A stretch of DNA of 64,000 bases from Tanytarsus gracilentus (Eukaryota; Arthropoda; Insecta; Diptera; Chironomidae): NCBI GenBank assembly GCA_038502055.1, contig JAXRKN010000045.1, positions 1,882,501 to 1,946,500 on the forward strand, written 5' to 3'. Positions 52,813-63,218 of the stretch are shown piece after piece. The notes under the pieces are model-generated. The model searched no databases. It saw only the letters and a list, made by a program, of their open reading frames with translations, and was not told the origin of the DNA. The translations under genes were made by a program, and so were the position numbers. Positions within the stretch are counted from its first letter, which is position 1. Each line of letters opens with the position of its first letter.

Positions 52813-53348
52813 CTAGATTTTGGTTTTAAGAATATCCTCAGAAGAGACAAAAAGTGAAGGTCTTGTGCGAAGTCGATTCCTTAATGTCTTTTGCATTTCT
52901 TCAGCTTCATAAGCAAGTTTCTGGAAGTTTTTAAATTCATTTAGTTCAGCATTAATTTAATTAATTTTTACCTTTTGAATGACGATTCGTTCATGATGCA
53001 ATTCAGTGCTTTTAAATGACGAACAAGTGTTGTTGTTTTCTTCTTTATACTGTGGAATTGTTTTGATTAACAATTAAAAATTTAAAAAAAATTAATTAAT
53101 TACCCGAAAGTCATGACTTGAGCTTACATCTTTAGCTTTTAACAAAACGTCCGTAAAAGCCTCTTTGCATTCATATTTATCCGGAACTCTTTCTTTTCGA
53201 GAATTTAGCGATTTATCCAAATTCTAAAATAACTTCAATTTTACTGTAAAAAAATAATTAATTTTATTCTTACCCTCGAAGATGGTGTAGAGCCTTTAGG
53301 CTTAGGTTTATCATGCTTAAAAAATAGTTTGTCACAACAATTTCCCAT
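52813..53348 (-). CDS. Small four-exon gene, 126 aa, MGNCC-CDKLFFK family, function unknown
   Basis: The exons are 53,348-53,274, 53,223-53,104, 53,049-52,972 and 52,920-52,813 (75, 120, 78 and 108 nt including TAG). Introns are 50, 54 and 51 nt with GT-AG ends, all phase 0, and the four exons join into one frame without a stop. That is hard to explain by chance. The start ATG at 53,348 has AAA before it, a favourable context. The protein begins MGNCCDKLFFKHDKPKPK. Gly2 and Cys4/Cys5 suggest N-terminal lipidation, but Asp6 departs from the usual small residue of myristoylation sites. The middle is polar and Lys/Ser-rich; residues 92-111 could form a charged amphipathic helix. I see no membrane segment or known domain. 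The same N-terminus recurs in the next gene, 238 bp upstream in transcription order, so the two are tandem paralogues. TCAGCTGA lies 65 bp before the ATG. Confidence 0.85.
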
Positions 53349-53412
53349 TTTCTTACTCGCGATTTTAATAAAATAAATAAAACTTTGATCCTCAATAAGA
53401 TGCGTCACGCAA

Positions 53413-53420
53413 TCAGCTGA
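53413..53420. promoter_or_regulatory. TCAGCTGA palindrome upstream of the 52,813-53,348 gene
   Basis: An 8-bp palindrome containing the E-box CAGCTG, 65 bp before the ATG. The paralogue has the same 8-mer 67 bp before its ATG, followed in both by a similar GCAT-containing stretch. The conserved position suggests a shared promoter element, possibly bHLH-bound. This is inference. Confidence 0.5.
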
Positions 53421-53572
53421 TTTGTAGGTGAAGAAGAAATTTTTTGGTAAAACCGATTTGTCGGTTATTATTTAAACGGAATTTTCACTATTTGAAAAAT
53501 TACAAATTTTAATGAAAATTCAACACCCTTGAAATTTTTATCACACGAATAATTTTATTAACACACTCAAGT

Positions 53573-53580
53573 TCAGCTGA
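53573..53580. promoter_or_regulatory. Additional TCAGCTGA palindrome between the two paralogues
   Basis: A third copy of the 8-mer, just past the stop codon and AATAAA of the upstream paralogue and about 225 bp before the downstream paralogue's ATG. It may belong to the downstream gene's promoter, or be a chance match. Confidence 0.3.
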
Positions 53581-53586
53581 TTTATT
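53581..53586 (-). terminator. Poly(A) signal AATAAA directly after the stop of the 53,587-54,471 gene
   Basis: On the minus strand the stop TAG is followed immediately by AATAAA. The 3' UTR would be very short, which fits the tight 238-bp spacing to the next gene. Confidence 0.5.
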
Positions 53587-54471
53587 CTATACTTCATACA
53601 CTTTCACAATATTTATTGGTTCTTCCTCTTCTTCTTTAATAACTTCAACGTTAGGACTCGCTTGATATTGGCGATCTTGGATGATTCTCACTGGTCTCAC
53701 ATTCCCATGATTTTTACACGCTTGTTTCTAAATAAAAATCAATTTAATTCAATTCAATTCTCGAAAAAAATTACCTTTTTTGTATTTAAAACTTTTCGTT
53801 GTTTTGCGAAATATTTTCGGCTGATTTTGTATCTCGAATTGACCTTGAAAAACCTGAAAACTTTAGTTTTTGAAACTTTCTGAAAATTTAATTAAAATTA
53901 CCGCATTAGGACTAGAGTTTGTTTAATTTGGGTGGATGAGATGTAGGGTGGCGACGGGTTTTTTAAAAATGTCTTTCTTTTGCCTTCCGTATGAAAAAAT
54001 TTTTCTTTTAAAATTCGTGCCTTTCAACCTTTTTTTATATAACTATACTTGTTGCCCTTATTAAAAAATTAAAGGTCCTAAAAGTTTTTTACTTTCTCGC
54101 TTTCAGGTCCATGCGACCAAGTAGTGGCTCGATTTCATGAAATTTTGGCAGCATTTAAAGGATATTTTTAAATCCCGGGATCCCGAAGAAAAAAGCGGGA
54201 TCCGGGATTAAACTGTCCGGATTCCCCGGGATGTCGGGATCCCGGGATCCCGCCGAAACCTCTAATTAGGACTCAACTTTGCGTCCACGTGAAAATTTTG
54301 TTTCCATCCCACGTGTCCGTCAATTTTTCTCATTCGATTTTCCTCCAAATCCTAAGGATTATATTTTTAAATCTAGCGTGATTTATAAACTAATTAAACT
54401 AATCTCACTGTCGACATAAAATCACCTGTAGATTCTTCCTTGAAGAAAAGTTTATCACAATAATTTCCCAT
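53587..54471 (-). CDS. Paralogue of the neighbouring gene (MGNYC-CDKLFFK), carrying a hAT-like insertion; intact or disrupted
   Basis: Exon 1 is 54,471-54,409 (21 aa, MGNYCDKLFFKEESTG...), with donor GTGAGATT. After a 57-nt intron, exon 2 starts at 54,351. Exon 3 is 53,879-53,775 (35 aa, very basic) and exon 4 is 53,727-53,587 (46 aa, acidic tail IKEEEEEP, stop TAG). The end of exon 2 is uncertain. The best-looking donor, at 53,901, would leave a 22-nt intron, too short for insect splicing. Weaker GTGGAC (exon to 54,289) and GTGGGA (exon to 54,313) donors are also phase 0 and give 123- or 115-aa products. With these the 352-bp insertion lies harmlessly in intron 2. If exon 2 originally ran to 53,902, the insertion splits it and its own first bases make an in-frame TAG. 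Skipping exon 2 would still keep frame. Function unknown. Confidence 0.65.
53905..53912. repeat. 8-bp target-site duplication, left copy (ATTAGGAC)
   Basis: ATTAGGAC here and at 54,265-54,272 flank the insertion. The 8-bp length is characteristic of hAT elements. In the gene's orientation it reads GTCCTAAT and includes a CTAAT branch-point-like motif. Confidence 0.8.
53913..54264. mobile_element. Non-autonomous hAT-like element (352 bp) inside the MGNYC paralogue
   Basis: The element starts TAGAGTTTG and ends AACCTCTA, so both termini read TAGAG inward, matching the short hAT terminal consensus. It is flanked by perfect 8-bp duplications. The right third is a dense cluster of GGGATCC/CGGGATCCCG palindromes (about 54,170-54,252), strikingly GC-rich against the AT-rich surroundings and likely subterminal binding repeats. 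There is no transposase frame, so mobility would need an enzyme supplied elsewhere. The perfect target duplication suggests a fairly recent insertion. Confidence 0.75.
54265..54272. repeat. 8-bp target-site duplication, right copy (ATTAGGAC)
   Basis: Exact partner of the copy at 53,905-53,912. Removing the element plus one copy restores a continuous junction. Confidence 0.8.
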
Positions 54472-54537
54472 CACGATTCTCAGTGAGACTAAACAATTTT
54501 GTTTTTCGATCAAAATCAATACTGCAACATGCGGTGC

Positions 54538-54545
54538 TCAGCTGA
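54538..54545. promoter_or_regulatory. TCAGCTGA palindrome upstream of the MGNYC paralogue
   Basis: Same 8-mer as at 53,413-53,420, here 67 bp before the ATG. The preserved position in the two paralogous promoters, whose other bases have largely diverged, is the argument for function. Confidence 0.5.
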
Positions 54546-57500
54546 GCTTAAGTGAGAACAACCTTGAAGCTCTCGAAATATTCTCTTGCATCGACAATGA
54601 ATGAAAATGAGGGTTTTATGGGATGTTGTGCTTCTAAAATGTAAACAGAAAAAATTTAACTGTTTTTGGAAATTTAAAAATAAAAATTCTAAATTTTCTG
54701 GACATCAATCGATTACATTTCTTCCATTAATTTGTAATTTCCCTAAATGAATTCAAAAAATTATTTTTAATAATGTCACAATCGTAAGTCATATCATCTC
54801 GATCTCATTTATTGATTTAGCTAGTAAGCTTGCATGTAATAATTTATAGGAAAGTAATGGCCTCATGTGAGTGGTTAGCTTTATTGTAAGACATGGAGAC
54901 TTTCATCGACGTCGTACTGCTGATAATTATTATTGACATGTATTGTATTTTACGATCTTATCTACGAAATTACTCATCGTCCTTCTTTTCAAACGCCGCA
55001 TATGAATGTTGGAGCGAAAGTTGTAGACCTACACGCTATAGAAAGGCAATCATGTGACATATAGTAATAAAGAATAATTCAAATATTATCAAGGAACATT
55101 TTGATGTTTAATAATTCAGTGCTCTCTGGCGACATTAATTTCTTTGAGCGGACAAAGTCATGAGCAGCACATAAAAGAAATGAATAAACTTCATTAATTA
55201 CTTAGACTTAGTAAATAAACTAATGACCACCACCTTCAATGAACTCTTTCTCAATACGTAGAAAGGACAATTTCTTAATTAACTTCTGCGCGGGTGTGCC
55301 ACACAGTAAGTTGACCTGCTTGTGCTCTTTTGATGAAAATTTATAGCGCTCACATCGCGATGGGGATTTACATGAGCATATCTATATGGAAATTTTCTTG
55401 TGAGTCGTAAATTTTTTAAACCCTCCGAATAAAGTCAACTTTTTCTTCGAGGTGTGTCATCATCCTCGCGGGAGTCTTTAATTTCAGCCTGTCTTAAATA
55501 CTTTTTTTTCGTCGCTTAAATAATGAGCATTAGTTTGATGACTATTCCTAGAAGACATCCACACCTTGAATGCGACTACACATGAACTTGTGTGGAAATT
55601 AGTTGAGTCGAGATTTGTGACATTTTTGAAAAAGACCATTAAAAATTTGAGAGAGTCGTAATAAATTTTTAATGATTTATAAAATTTTTAATATTAAAAA
55701 TTTTCACTTTTATTTTTTACCATAATAATTTTCACCTTGAATGAACCACTGCGTAAATTTGAAGCGCTTCTGAGGTCGCCTTCTGGGGTTTTAAGAAATA
55801 TGACATATCGCACTGTTGCGATCATCATCGTACCTTAACTGCCATCCATCCGACTCTGTTTGATTCATTGTTTTAATCCAATTGCGCCTAATAAAATTAA
55901 ACTCGTAAATTCATGTTTGAAGGAGTATAAAAGGAAGGCTTGAGTACCGCAAAAAGGTGTGGCACAGATGGTTCCTATCTATATCCACCTTTTAACCCCT
56001 TACCTCCCTCAGTTGGTCATTTCATGATATCGTTTGACTGGACGAAGTGAGTAAAGATGATAAAAGTTTGATAATGTTTATTTTTTTCTTTTTATGCAAA
56101 TTAATTGCTCGATGTTGTGTACGTTTGTTCGTTTAGAATTTTATAGACGCCTCTGCACGGCGGATAATACATGTATTGGCGCATAAGACTAGCAAATAAA
56201 CAACCCAGTCAGTTGGATCTAATCATGCAATCGTTTTAATATAATTAGTCTAAATTAATTTGTTTGACGAAAGGATCGACTTCGAATTGCTATATGTGTG
56301 TGTGTATGCTTTCACTGCAAGGTGGGAAAATTAAATTTTGCTCATTCACAATTCATTAAGTTTTTGGAGGATGTTTCGTGATGAAGGTGTGGGATATTTG
56401 AATGAAAAGCTGTTGGACTTTTCTGAGTTTCAGGGGTGGGAACAAGTGGATTATGAAAATATTTTTTAATTTGACTGGACTTAAATTAAATTTGTCGATT
56501 TAAAATTATATCAATTTTACTTGGTTGATGTACAACTCTTTATTTTGTAAATACCTTTTACTTTCAACTCAGATTTAAATGAAATTAATTTTCTCATTAC
56601 ACCCGTCAGTCTCCTTATCAATCACAATCTATTGAGTTTATCTGAGAAAATTTAATTACCCGGTCAGCGGTAAAATGAAGAAATTTTACAATTTTGAGAA
56701 AATTTCTAATTCATTGACATTATGCTCGGCATCAAACTGACCATCAACCCCTGCTCGAAGTTTTAATTCTTCATTCTATATGCGATGAGAGCATGACGAA
56801 AAATGTTTTCCATCAATTTGACTACATCATGTCGAGATGTTTACACAATTGTGACTTTTCTGTAATTAAAATTTCTTCCTGCTGATCTATTCTCCATGCA
56901 ATGTCCTTATACAGTCTCTTGATTGAGAGATGTGAAGCTAAGGGCAATGACGGAAGTGTTCTCTGATTACATAAAAATGTAAACCCTTCAATTACCATCG
57001 TGCATGTGTGTGGGACTTAAAGAGGGTTCACTTTTTATCAATAAAATTCTTATCTCAATTATTATTTTCTAAAATTTTCTATTTTACGAAAAGAAAAAAT
57101 TTCTAAAGACAATCGCCACGTGCTAATGTAAATGCTCGAAAATTTATGGCCAACTTTTAAAACCTTAATTTTAATGACTTGGAAGACTGACCAGAGATAG
57201 AGAAATTTTATGATTTTAAGATAATGCCCGATTGTCCGGCAATATAAAAACGAAAGGGATTGTAAAAGGGTTAATCAAGTGTTTTTAAACTTAAATGTCC
57301 ATGAAGGTCGTAAGAAGAAAAATTTATGATTCCCAATTTTGGGAAAATTTCTAAGACCGAAACTAATTGCGGTATAATGGGAGAAAGAAAAGAAATTTTC
57401 TTCGCAAATTGCAACTGACAGCTTTGAGTGATGATCCTTAAGGAAAATCTCGAAAAATCTTTTGATAAAGGTCACTTTGGACATGAGAAAGAATGTGTGA

Positions 57501-59700
57501 AGATGCTACTTAACCCCCATTCAGATCGGCCAACCTCATAATCCATTCTTTGGTTTTTCATTTATTTAAATTTCCCTCGAAGAAAGTTAAATGAACTGAT
57601 AAAAACTTTCTAATGACTCTTTCAATACGTTTTTCCTCCTCACTATTAAAAATAGCAGCAATGACAAAAGAGCCAAAAGGTGGAAAGGAGTGAGGAGGGG
57701 AAAAACTATTAGAAGAGATTTACAGCAACCTTTTTTCTCACATAACAACACTCTTAAACTTTTTTTGTCATTCTTTGCCATATCACGATTCAGAGTTTTA
57801 GCTTAATCGAGCCAAATGAGAAAAGAAAATTTTAAACATAAAATTGGTAATTAGAAATAATGGCTAGTGTGTGTGACAGCCGTCCCGGGATGAATAGAAA
57901 ATATTTACCAAAAATTTAAACGAAGCTAAAACATAATTTTATAATTTTAATGTTAAATCGTGATCGAGTGGTTTTAAAACACGTTTTGGATTTTTAAATT
58001 TTTAACGTCCTTATTACAAAATTCAGAAGTCTTTTAAATGCATTGCGTTTTATTTGGACTTTCTCTAATCAACAAAACACGTCTTGAATTCTTGATCATT
58101 ATAGCTCGGGATGAAGAAACATCACATAGAAAAAATATCTTTAGTTCGCAAAAATATCTCACCTTAGAAATCTTTATGGGTGCTCCCAATTTCACTCGAT
58201 GTGCAAAACTCTCTCATACACATCTTCTTATTGTGTGGAAGAGAATAGTTTTCATGTAGGAAAATTTTTATTATTTTTATGGTTATCCTTTTTAATTGTC
58301 AATCCTTTTTGTTATTGTTTGCTTCTGGGCTTCTCGTTCGCATCACACTCGAAAACTATTTCTCGGAGCATTTTTGGAGGAGCAATAAAGGAGAGGGCAA
58401 TTTATAGTGAAAGCAATATGGGACCGTTATCTTGTTAGAGAAAATATATGCATATAAAAAGCCTCTTAATGACTTTAGAAATACTTTCTCATGTTGATCT
58501 AAACAAAAAAGACAATTTTCTTATGATTTTAAGATAGAGAAAGTTAATGAACTTAGCACAATAGAAATTTGATATTATTTGCTTGATTTTAAAATTCAAA
58601 TGTCATTATAGGGTCATCATAAAATGAGTGTTAGGGAAGACGTAAGGGAAATGATTAAAACATTAAAGAAAACAAACAAAAGGGTTGATTGAGCTGAAAT
58701 GCAATCGGTCGGATATGAGCGGAGGGACATTCGTGAGGCATGTGTAGAAATTTATGGAGATTTATTTTCGAATGATTTAATTTAGTGAAAGTCCAAAAAT
58801 TATTTTTCAAAAATTTTAAAACCGTTAAAAATAAAAAATAGAAAAATCGTTAAAAATTTCATGAAAATTAAAAAGAGTTTAAACATTTTTATTAACTAAA
58901 ATTATTCTTCTTATTATTCTTGATTCAACCACCTCGAAAGTCAAACCACGAATACGAGCGATGTTTTTATTTTCATTTTTCTTATTGTTTTTCGCCTTCG
59001 TCGTCATCATCATCAGGTGATGGCAAAATGCAAACTACGCGGCAACAGGTGTTAATTTATTCGATTTTATGTTCGTTCAACATTCATTTCATTAATGCTT
59101 TCGCCTCATATGGCTCTTGAGATATGGTGTATATTTTCTGTTGAAATTCTCATATCGATTTCTGCAGCACCGACTCACGGAGAGAGAGTGTGTATATGCC
59201 TTTCACTCTTGATTATTGCTTTCGATGATCGATAATCGGATATTTATAAACATGCTGTGAGAAGTGATGGCACATCAGTCGACATCACTCTCCAAAATGA
59301 GAATTGGCTGGACTAAATTAATTACAAAAGGATTTTTATGGTGGATTTTATGGCTTTTTGAGACAAGTTTTTTTTATATTTCTTGAAAGTCTCATTGACA
59401 CTTAATTAAGAGCAAGGAAAATTTAATCAACAGAATATCTCGAACTGAGAATGTAGACTTGTAGACATCTGCAATTGGCCAGAGCAATAAAACATTTTCT
59501 GAAGTGTTGGTCGACAATAAACACATACCGCAGAGAGTATTGGCGAAAAATGCCATATGGGGATGTGCATTTTCTCGAGAATTGATATTAAAATTTTATT
59601 GTTCTTAACTTATTTTTTACATTTATTGTGTTCAATTTTCTTTATCGAATGTCCTTCTCGCAAACCGCAAGATGTGATGTATTTTAGGGGTTTTCTGTAT
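54546..59700. other. Gene-free DNA, somewhat less T/A-run-rich than the left half
   Basis: No gene can be supported. The stretch 54,800-56,300 has fewer homopolymer runs and many TAATTA-type motifs, consistent with regulatory DNA, but I cannot name any site. A consensus donor (CACACA then GTAAGTTG) sits at 55,309 on + and an AG at 55,263-55,264 could give a 44-bp exon; support is weak. Frames of 60-80 codons lack context. Confidence 0.4.
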
Positions 59701-59704
59701 GTGA

Positions 59705-60038
59705 AAATTAATTTTTGAATATTTTAAAATTTAATTTTAAACAAACACCTCGAAAATTACAAACTTCATTCTCTCTGTAAATTTTCACTGACAATTTTTC
59801 CTTCTTCTTTTTCCCGCTCATTCTCAATCTTCACTTTCCTCGTTGATTTTTTCCTACCCTAAACCTCTTTTTTTAAAGGCACAGCACAAACGCTACAGAA
59901 AATTATCGCCTCACATTTTCTATTTGAAATTCAAAGGGGCAAGTCGACTTTTCTCTCGGTCACGAGAAGTGAAGTGAAATTAAGTGAAAACTCGTAAGGA
60001 AAATTAAAAAGAAAATTCAAAGGAAACTTTATAGGAAG
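59705..60038 (+). other. Probable 5' leader segment with donor site(s)
   Basis: No ATG occurs from about 59,705 to 60,126. Within this tract, purine-rich leader-like sequence ends at two possible donors: AAACTC followed by GTAAGG at 59,994, or GGAAG followed by GTAATTAA at 60,039. TCATTC initiator matches lie at 59,766-59,771 and 59,818-59,823, but no convincing downstream element was found. It may be an alternative first exon of the same + strand gene as the exons at 35.1 and 51.9 kb. Confidence 0.35.
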
Positions 60039-61300
60039 GTAATTAATATTTTCTTCAAACATTGACTCTTCTTAATTGCCACCAATTAAATTATAAAAAA
60101 ACCGTCATTTAATTCAACTGGGAAAAAAATGAGAGAGAGCGGAAACGCGTGTTGTTGTATAATAGTCACATAATAATTTCACCAACCATAAAAATCATAA
60201 TTAATCGCCACTTGTTGATTTTCGAGCCATCAAAATAATTAATTTGATGGGACGATTGATCGATTCGATTATCGTTTAACGCGTCTGTGCCTTAAGGGTG
60301 TTTCGGCTTAGTGATGTGAATTTGTTATGGGCTTTTAAAAAATAGAATAAAATTGGAACAACTTTAATTAAATTAAGATTTTTATTACTTTTAATTGAAA
60401 TTATTAGAAATTTTTAGAAAAATGCGGTGACATGAAACTATAATTTCTTAAAAAGTTTAGTGAACTATTTTTCTTTTAAGTTTTTTTAAAAAGTTTATTT
60501 AAAATTTAAAAAATTATGGACTTTATTAAATTTATTTTAATATTTTTCACAAAAAAAATCAAAAAAATCCGTTGAAAATGTTTAAAACTTTTTCCTCTAA
60601 ACTTCACTCACACGATAGTTCAACATATATGCAGTTCACAAACACATCGACATAAATCCACCTCATCACCCACCCGAATGGTCAGCAGACAGCATGCATG
60701 AGAAGAAGAAAAACATTTTACAGTTTTTAGAAAGGCACTTTCGCACTTTTTTGAAAATTTTCCTTCGTGCCGATTACACATGTGAGTGTATGCGAGAGAG
60801 CAGGGTAAAAAACTCAACTGATAGTGGAAAAAATAAGGCGGAGTCGGGAAGGAGAAATCGAGTAAAAAACGCAAGCGCATTTTTCCGTGGCGAAAATTTT
60901 ATTTCTGACTTTTTTCCTACCACCAAAAAATTTTCACCTCTTTCTCTCCTCTTTCCTTCTCCTTCACATGTGTTTGTGTTATGCATATAGTAATTTATGA
61001 GTGTGTGCGTTCTGCAACCCACTGGGTGGTAAAAGTGCATAAGCGGGTGATTGAAAGATTTCAGAACTTTTCTCTCTTTTTTTCGGGTGCATCACACATA
61101 CAGTTCTTTTTAGTGCAAATGCACTCCGATGATGATGATGAGAGAAGCTCGCGTGGGTGGCGGACAGTCGGAGAGGGAAAGATGAGAAGCATGAAATTTA
61201 TGAAATGTGTGCATGAAACTGTACATAAACAAAAAATCCCGATTGTCGTAGGCTCGCGATATGCCGACAGTGTGTATCGCGTACATATTCGTTCGATTTT
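60039..61300. other. Gene-free stretch; CpG-richer from ~60,830
   Basis: The left part is plain AT-rich DNA. From about 60,830 the sequence becomes CpG-richer and loses long A/T runs, as expected upstream of a promoter. Overlapping frames on both strands at 60,620-61,334 (up to 117 codons) are a side effect of this composition and I do not support them as genes. Confidence 0.4.
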
Positions 61301-61301
61301 C

Positions 61302-61340
61302 GATTCAGTCACGCTGGTTTGGCGTCGTTGTTAGTTGTTA
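61302..61340 (+). promoter_or_regulatory. Possible core promoter (initiator TCAGTC at 61,305-61,310)
   Basis: A perfect TCAGTC initiator puts the start at A 61,307, with G at +24. An AGTTG match to the downstream promoter element lies at +27 to +31, one base short of the usual spacing. It sits in a CpG-richer block just before the leader-like region ending at 62,388. Moderate to weak support. Confidence 0.3.
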
Positions 61341-61518
61341 ATAACACAGCAAAACTGAGAGCAAAAATTTCCTTTTTTTCGTCGTCGCGAGGATATGAAA
61401 AAAAGTATAAAATTCGCGTTCAATATTGGTAAAAATTTATATATTTCACCCCCTTTATGTGTGCAACTATTTTTTTTTCGCTGGTGCAACAAATAACAAC
61501 ACAAGCATCCTCCGTATG

Positions 61519-62388
61519 CAGCCGTAGTGCATTCCACACATTCACAATTTTTTTATTTTATTTCGCGGAATTTTTTCTCGCTCTCTCTCTCGAACGCGAA
61601 TTGGTAAAACTCACAAAAATTTTTGTCTGTCACCGCGAATTGCAATTTTCTCTCTTGCAAGCACACCCGGGGCACCGCGCGCGTCTCCTCGAGTTCCTTT
61701 AGTTTAAGTTTTATTCAACATCCATTCACATCCAAAATACTCAATAAAATCAATAATCAAAAAAAATAGACAAAATCTGCAATAGAATTGCTTAATTATC
61801 ACCAAAAAAATAATAAAACAGTTTCAATCTTAAATAAATTACAACCAGCACAATTACAAAGAAATAGTTGCAGTTGAACTGGATTTTTAATCTTCTTTTT
61901 AATTTTTTTCTTGTGATTTTTAGAAATTTCTAAGGTTAGAAAAATTTCTGGTGCATTTTAAACTTTTTCATTTTCGAGTGACATTTTCGGAATATACATT
62001 TAATTTTTAACTTATCATCTCTTGTGACTGTGTGTGCGAGTGACTAAATTTATTTTTCGATGAAAAACCTTTCTGGCCTCAAAGTCTAGAAAAATATAAT
62101 ATCAAGTGCAAAATTCTAAAAAGAGAAAATAAAAAATAGTTTGTAGTGTAAGGAAACAGAAACGACAACGAAACTAAAGTTTGGCACTTTTTTGGACATT
62201 TAAAAAATTTAGAAACAAAAAAATATTTTGGACGTATTTTTGGAGAAAATAATTTTTATATCAAAGAACGTCTTAGTTAAAATATCCTGTGACATCATTA
62301 AGGAAGAAATTTAAGGAATTGTGATTGAGAAAACTTCATCCATGTTCGAGTTTTGTGGGTTTAAAAATATCAAACATCATAGCTCTAG
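61519..62388 (+). other. Long 5' leader ending at a donor; possible first coding codons at its end
   Basis: No ATG occurs from about 61,519 to 62,059 (~540 bp), after a CpG-rich block with CCGGGGCACCGCGCGCG. One short upstream frame (nine codons, ATG at 62,060) follows, then again no ATG until 62,342. The exon ends CTCTAG at 62,388 before the donor GTAAGATAG. Such long ATG-free DNA is strong evidence for a selected leader. The transcription start may be at 61,307 or within 61,600-61,740. Confidence 0.5.
62342..62388 (+). CDS. Possible first coding exon (15 codons plus 2 nt) of the + strand host gene
   Basis: The first ATG after a long, nearly ATG-free leader opens MFEFCGFKNIKHHSS and runs into a consensus donor, GTAAGA at 62,389, leaving phase 2. 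The continuation would lie outside the window or in an exon I could not find. The peptide is not recognised. The alternative is that this is another short upstream frame in an entirely non-coding exon. Confidence 0.35.
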
Positions 62389-63180
62389 GTAAGATAGATT
62401 GAGGTGTTTTAAAAAGTTAAAAACTCACGAAATTTTAATGTTAAAAAATTAATTTTTCAAAGAGAAAAAAATTGTTTCTCACTAAAAATAAAAAAGTAAA
62501 AACGTCAAAAATAAATTTTGTTAAAATCTCAAAAATCCCAAAAAAACTAATCACATTGTTAATTTCCACTTAAGCAATTTGAATTCTAACGGCCAAAACT
62601 CGAAATTAACTCTTTCAATGAATATCGGTGGGTGGCGATGGGTGGTGAGGAGAAATTTTTTGTCAAGTACATAACGAACACTTTTAAACTCTTCTTTCTC
62701 TTGCACTACCATCGTGTGTGATTAGTCGTCGTTGTTACAAAGCATTCGGCACGATTTAGAAAAATGATATTTTTTGGGAAAAAATATTAGAAATAGAGAG
62801 TGAAAAGAAGTTCGCCTCGCGCATGCTTAAATATTTTCTCCTTTCAACCCACCGCCACCCCACTTTCCACCCTCTCCGTGTATTCACAAACACGAAGCCG
62901 AAGTGCAAGTGGCAATGTCCACTATGATATCTCCCTAAGTACAAAAAGGCTGTTTAGAGAGTGCGAAAAAAGTGTGTAGAACATTTTTGGGCATAAGGAA
63001 AAATCTCAGCGCGTACACACACATGCATGCGATGTTTAGAGATTTTTTCCTCTCTATATCCTACCACCCCGATCACCATCATCATCATCTACACACACAC
63101 ATGATTTTCTATTTATGCCTACGTACATCTACTGCCGATTTTCTTTGCTGGCTGTTTTTAGAAAATTTTCCTTTTTCTCT
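62389..63180. other. Intron-like and promoter-upstream DNA, no gene
   Basis: It begins with the GTAAGATAG donor, continues AT-rich to about 62,620, then becomes GC- and CpG-richer towards the promoter at 63,222. A CACACACA/CATCATCAT simple stretch lies at 63,075-63,102. No gene is supported. Confidence 0.4.
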
Positions 63181-63218
63181 CTTTTTCGCCTCTCATCGTA
63201 TTGTCGGCGGCTTCGCAT

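Noticed and set aside
53662..53883. 73-codon + strand frame
   Set aside because: It is an antisense shadow of exons 3 and 4 of the minus-strand MGNYC gene.
53880..53901. 22-nt GT-AG intron in the MGNYC gene
   Set aside because: It keeps the frame and has the best donor sequence, but it is well below the size insects are known to splice. I therefore treat it only as one of three models.
60620..61334. Overlapping frames of 83-117 codons on both strands
   Set aside because: The CpG-richer promoter-like DNA has few stops in any frame. No domain or splice structure supports any one frame.
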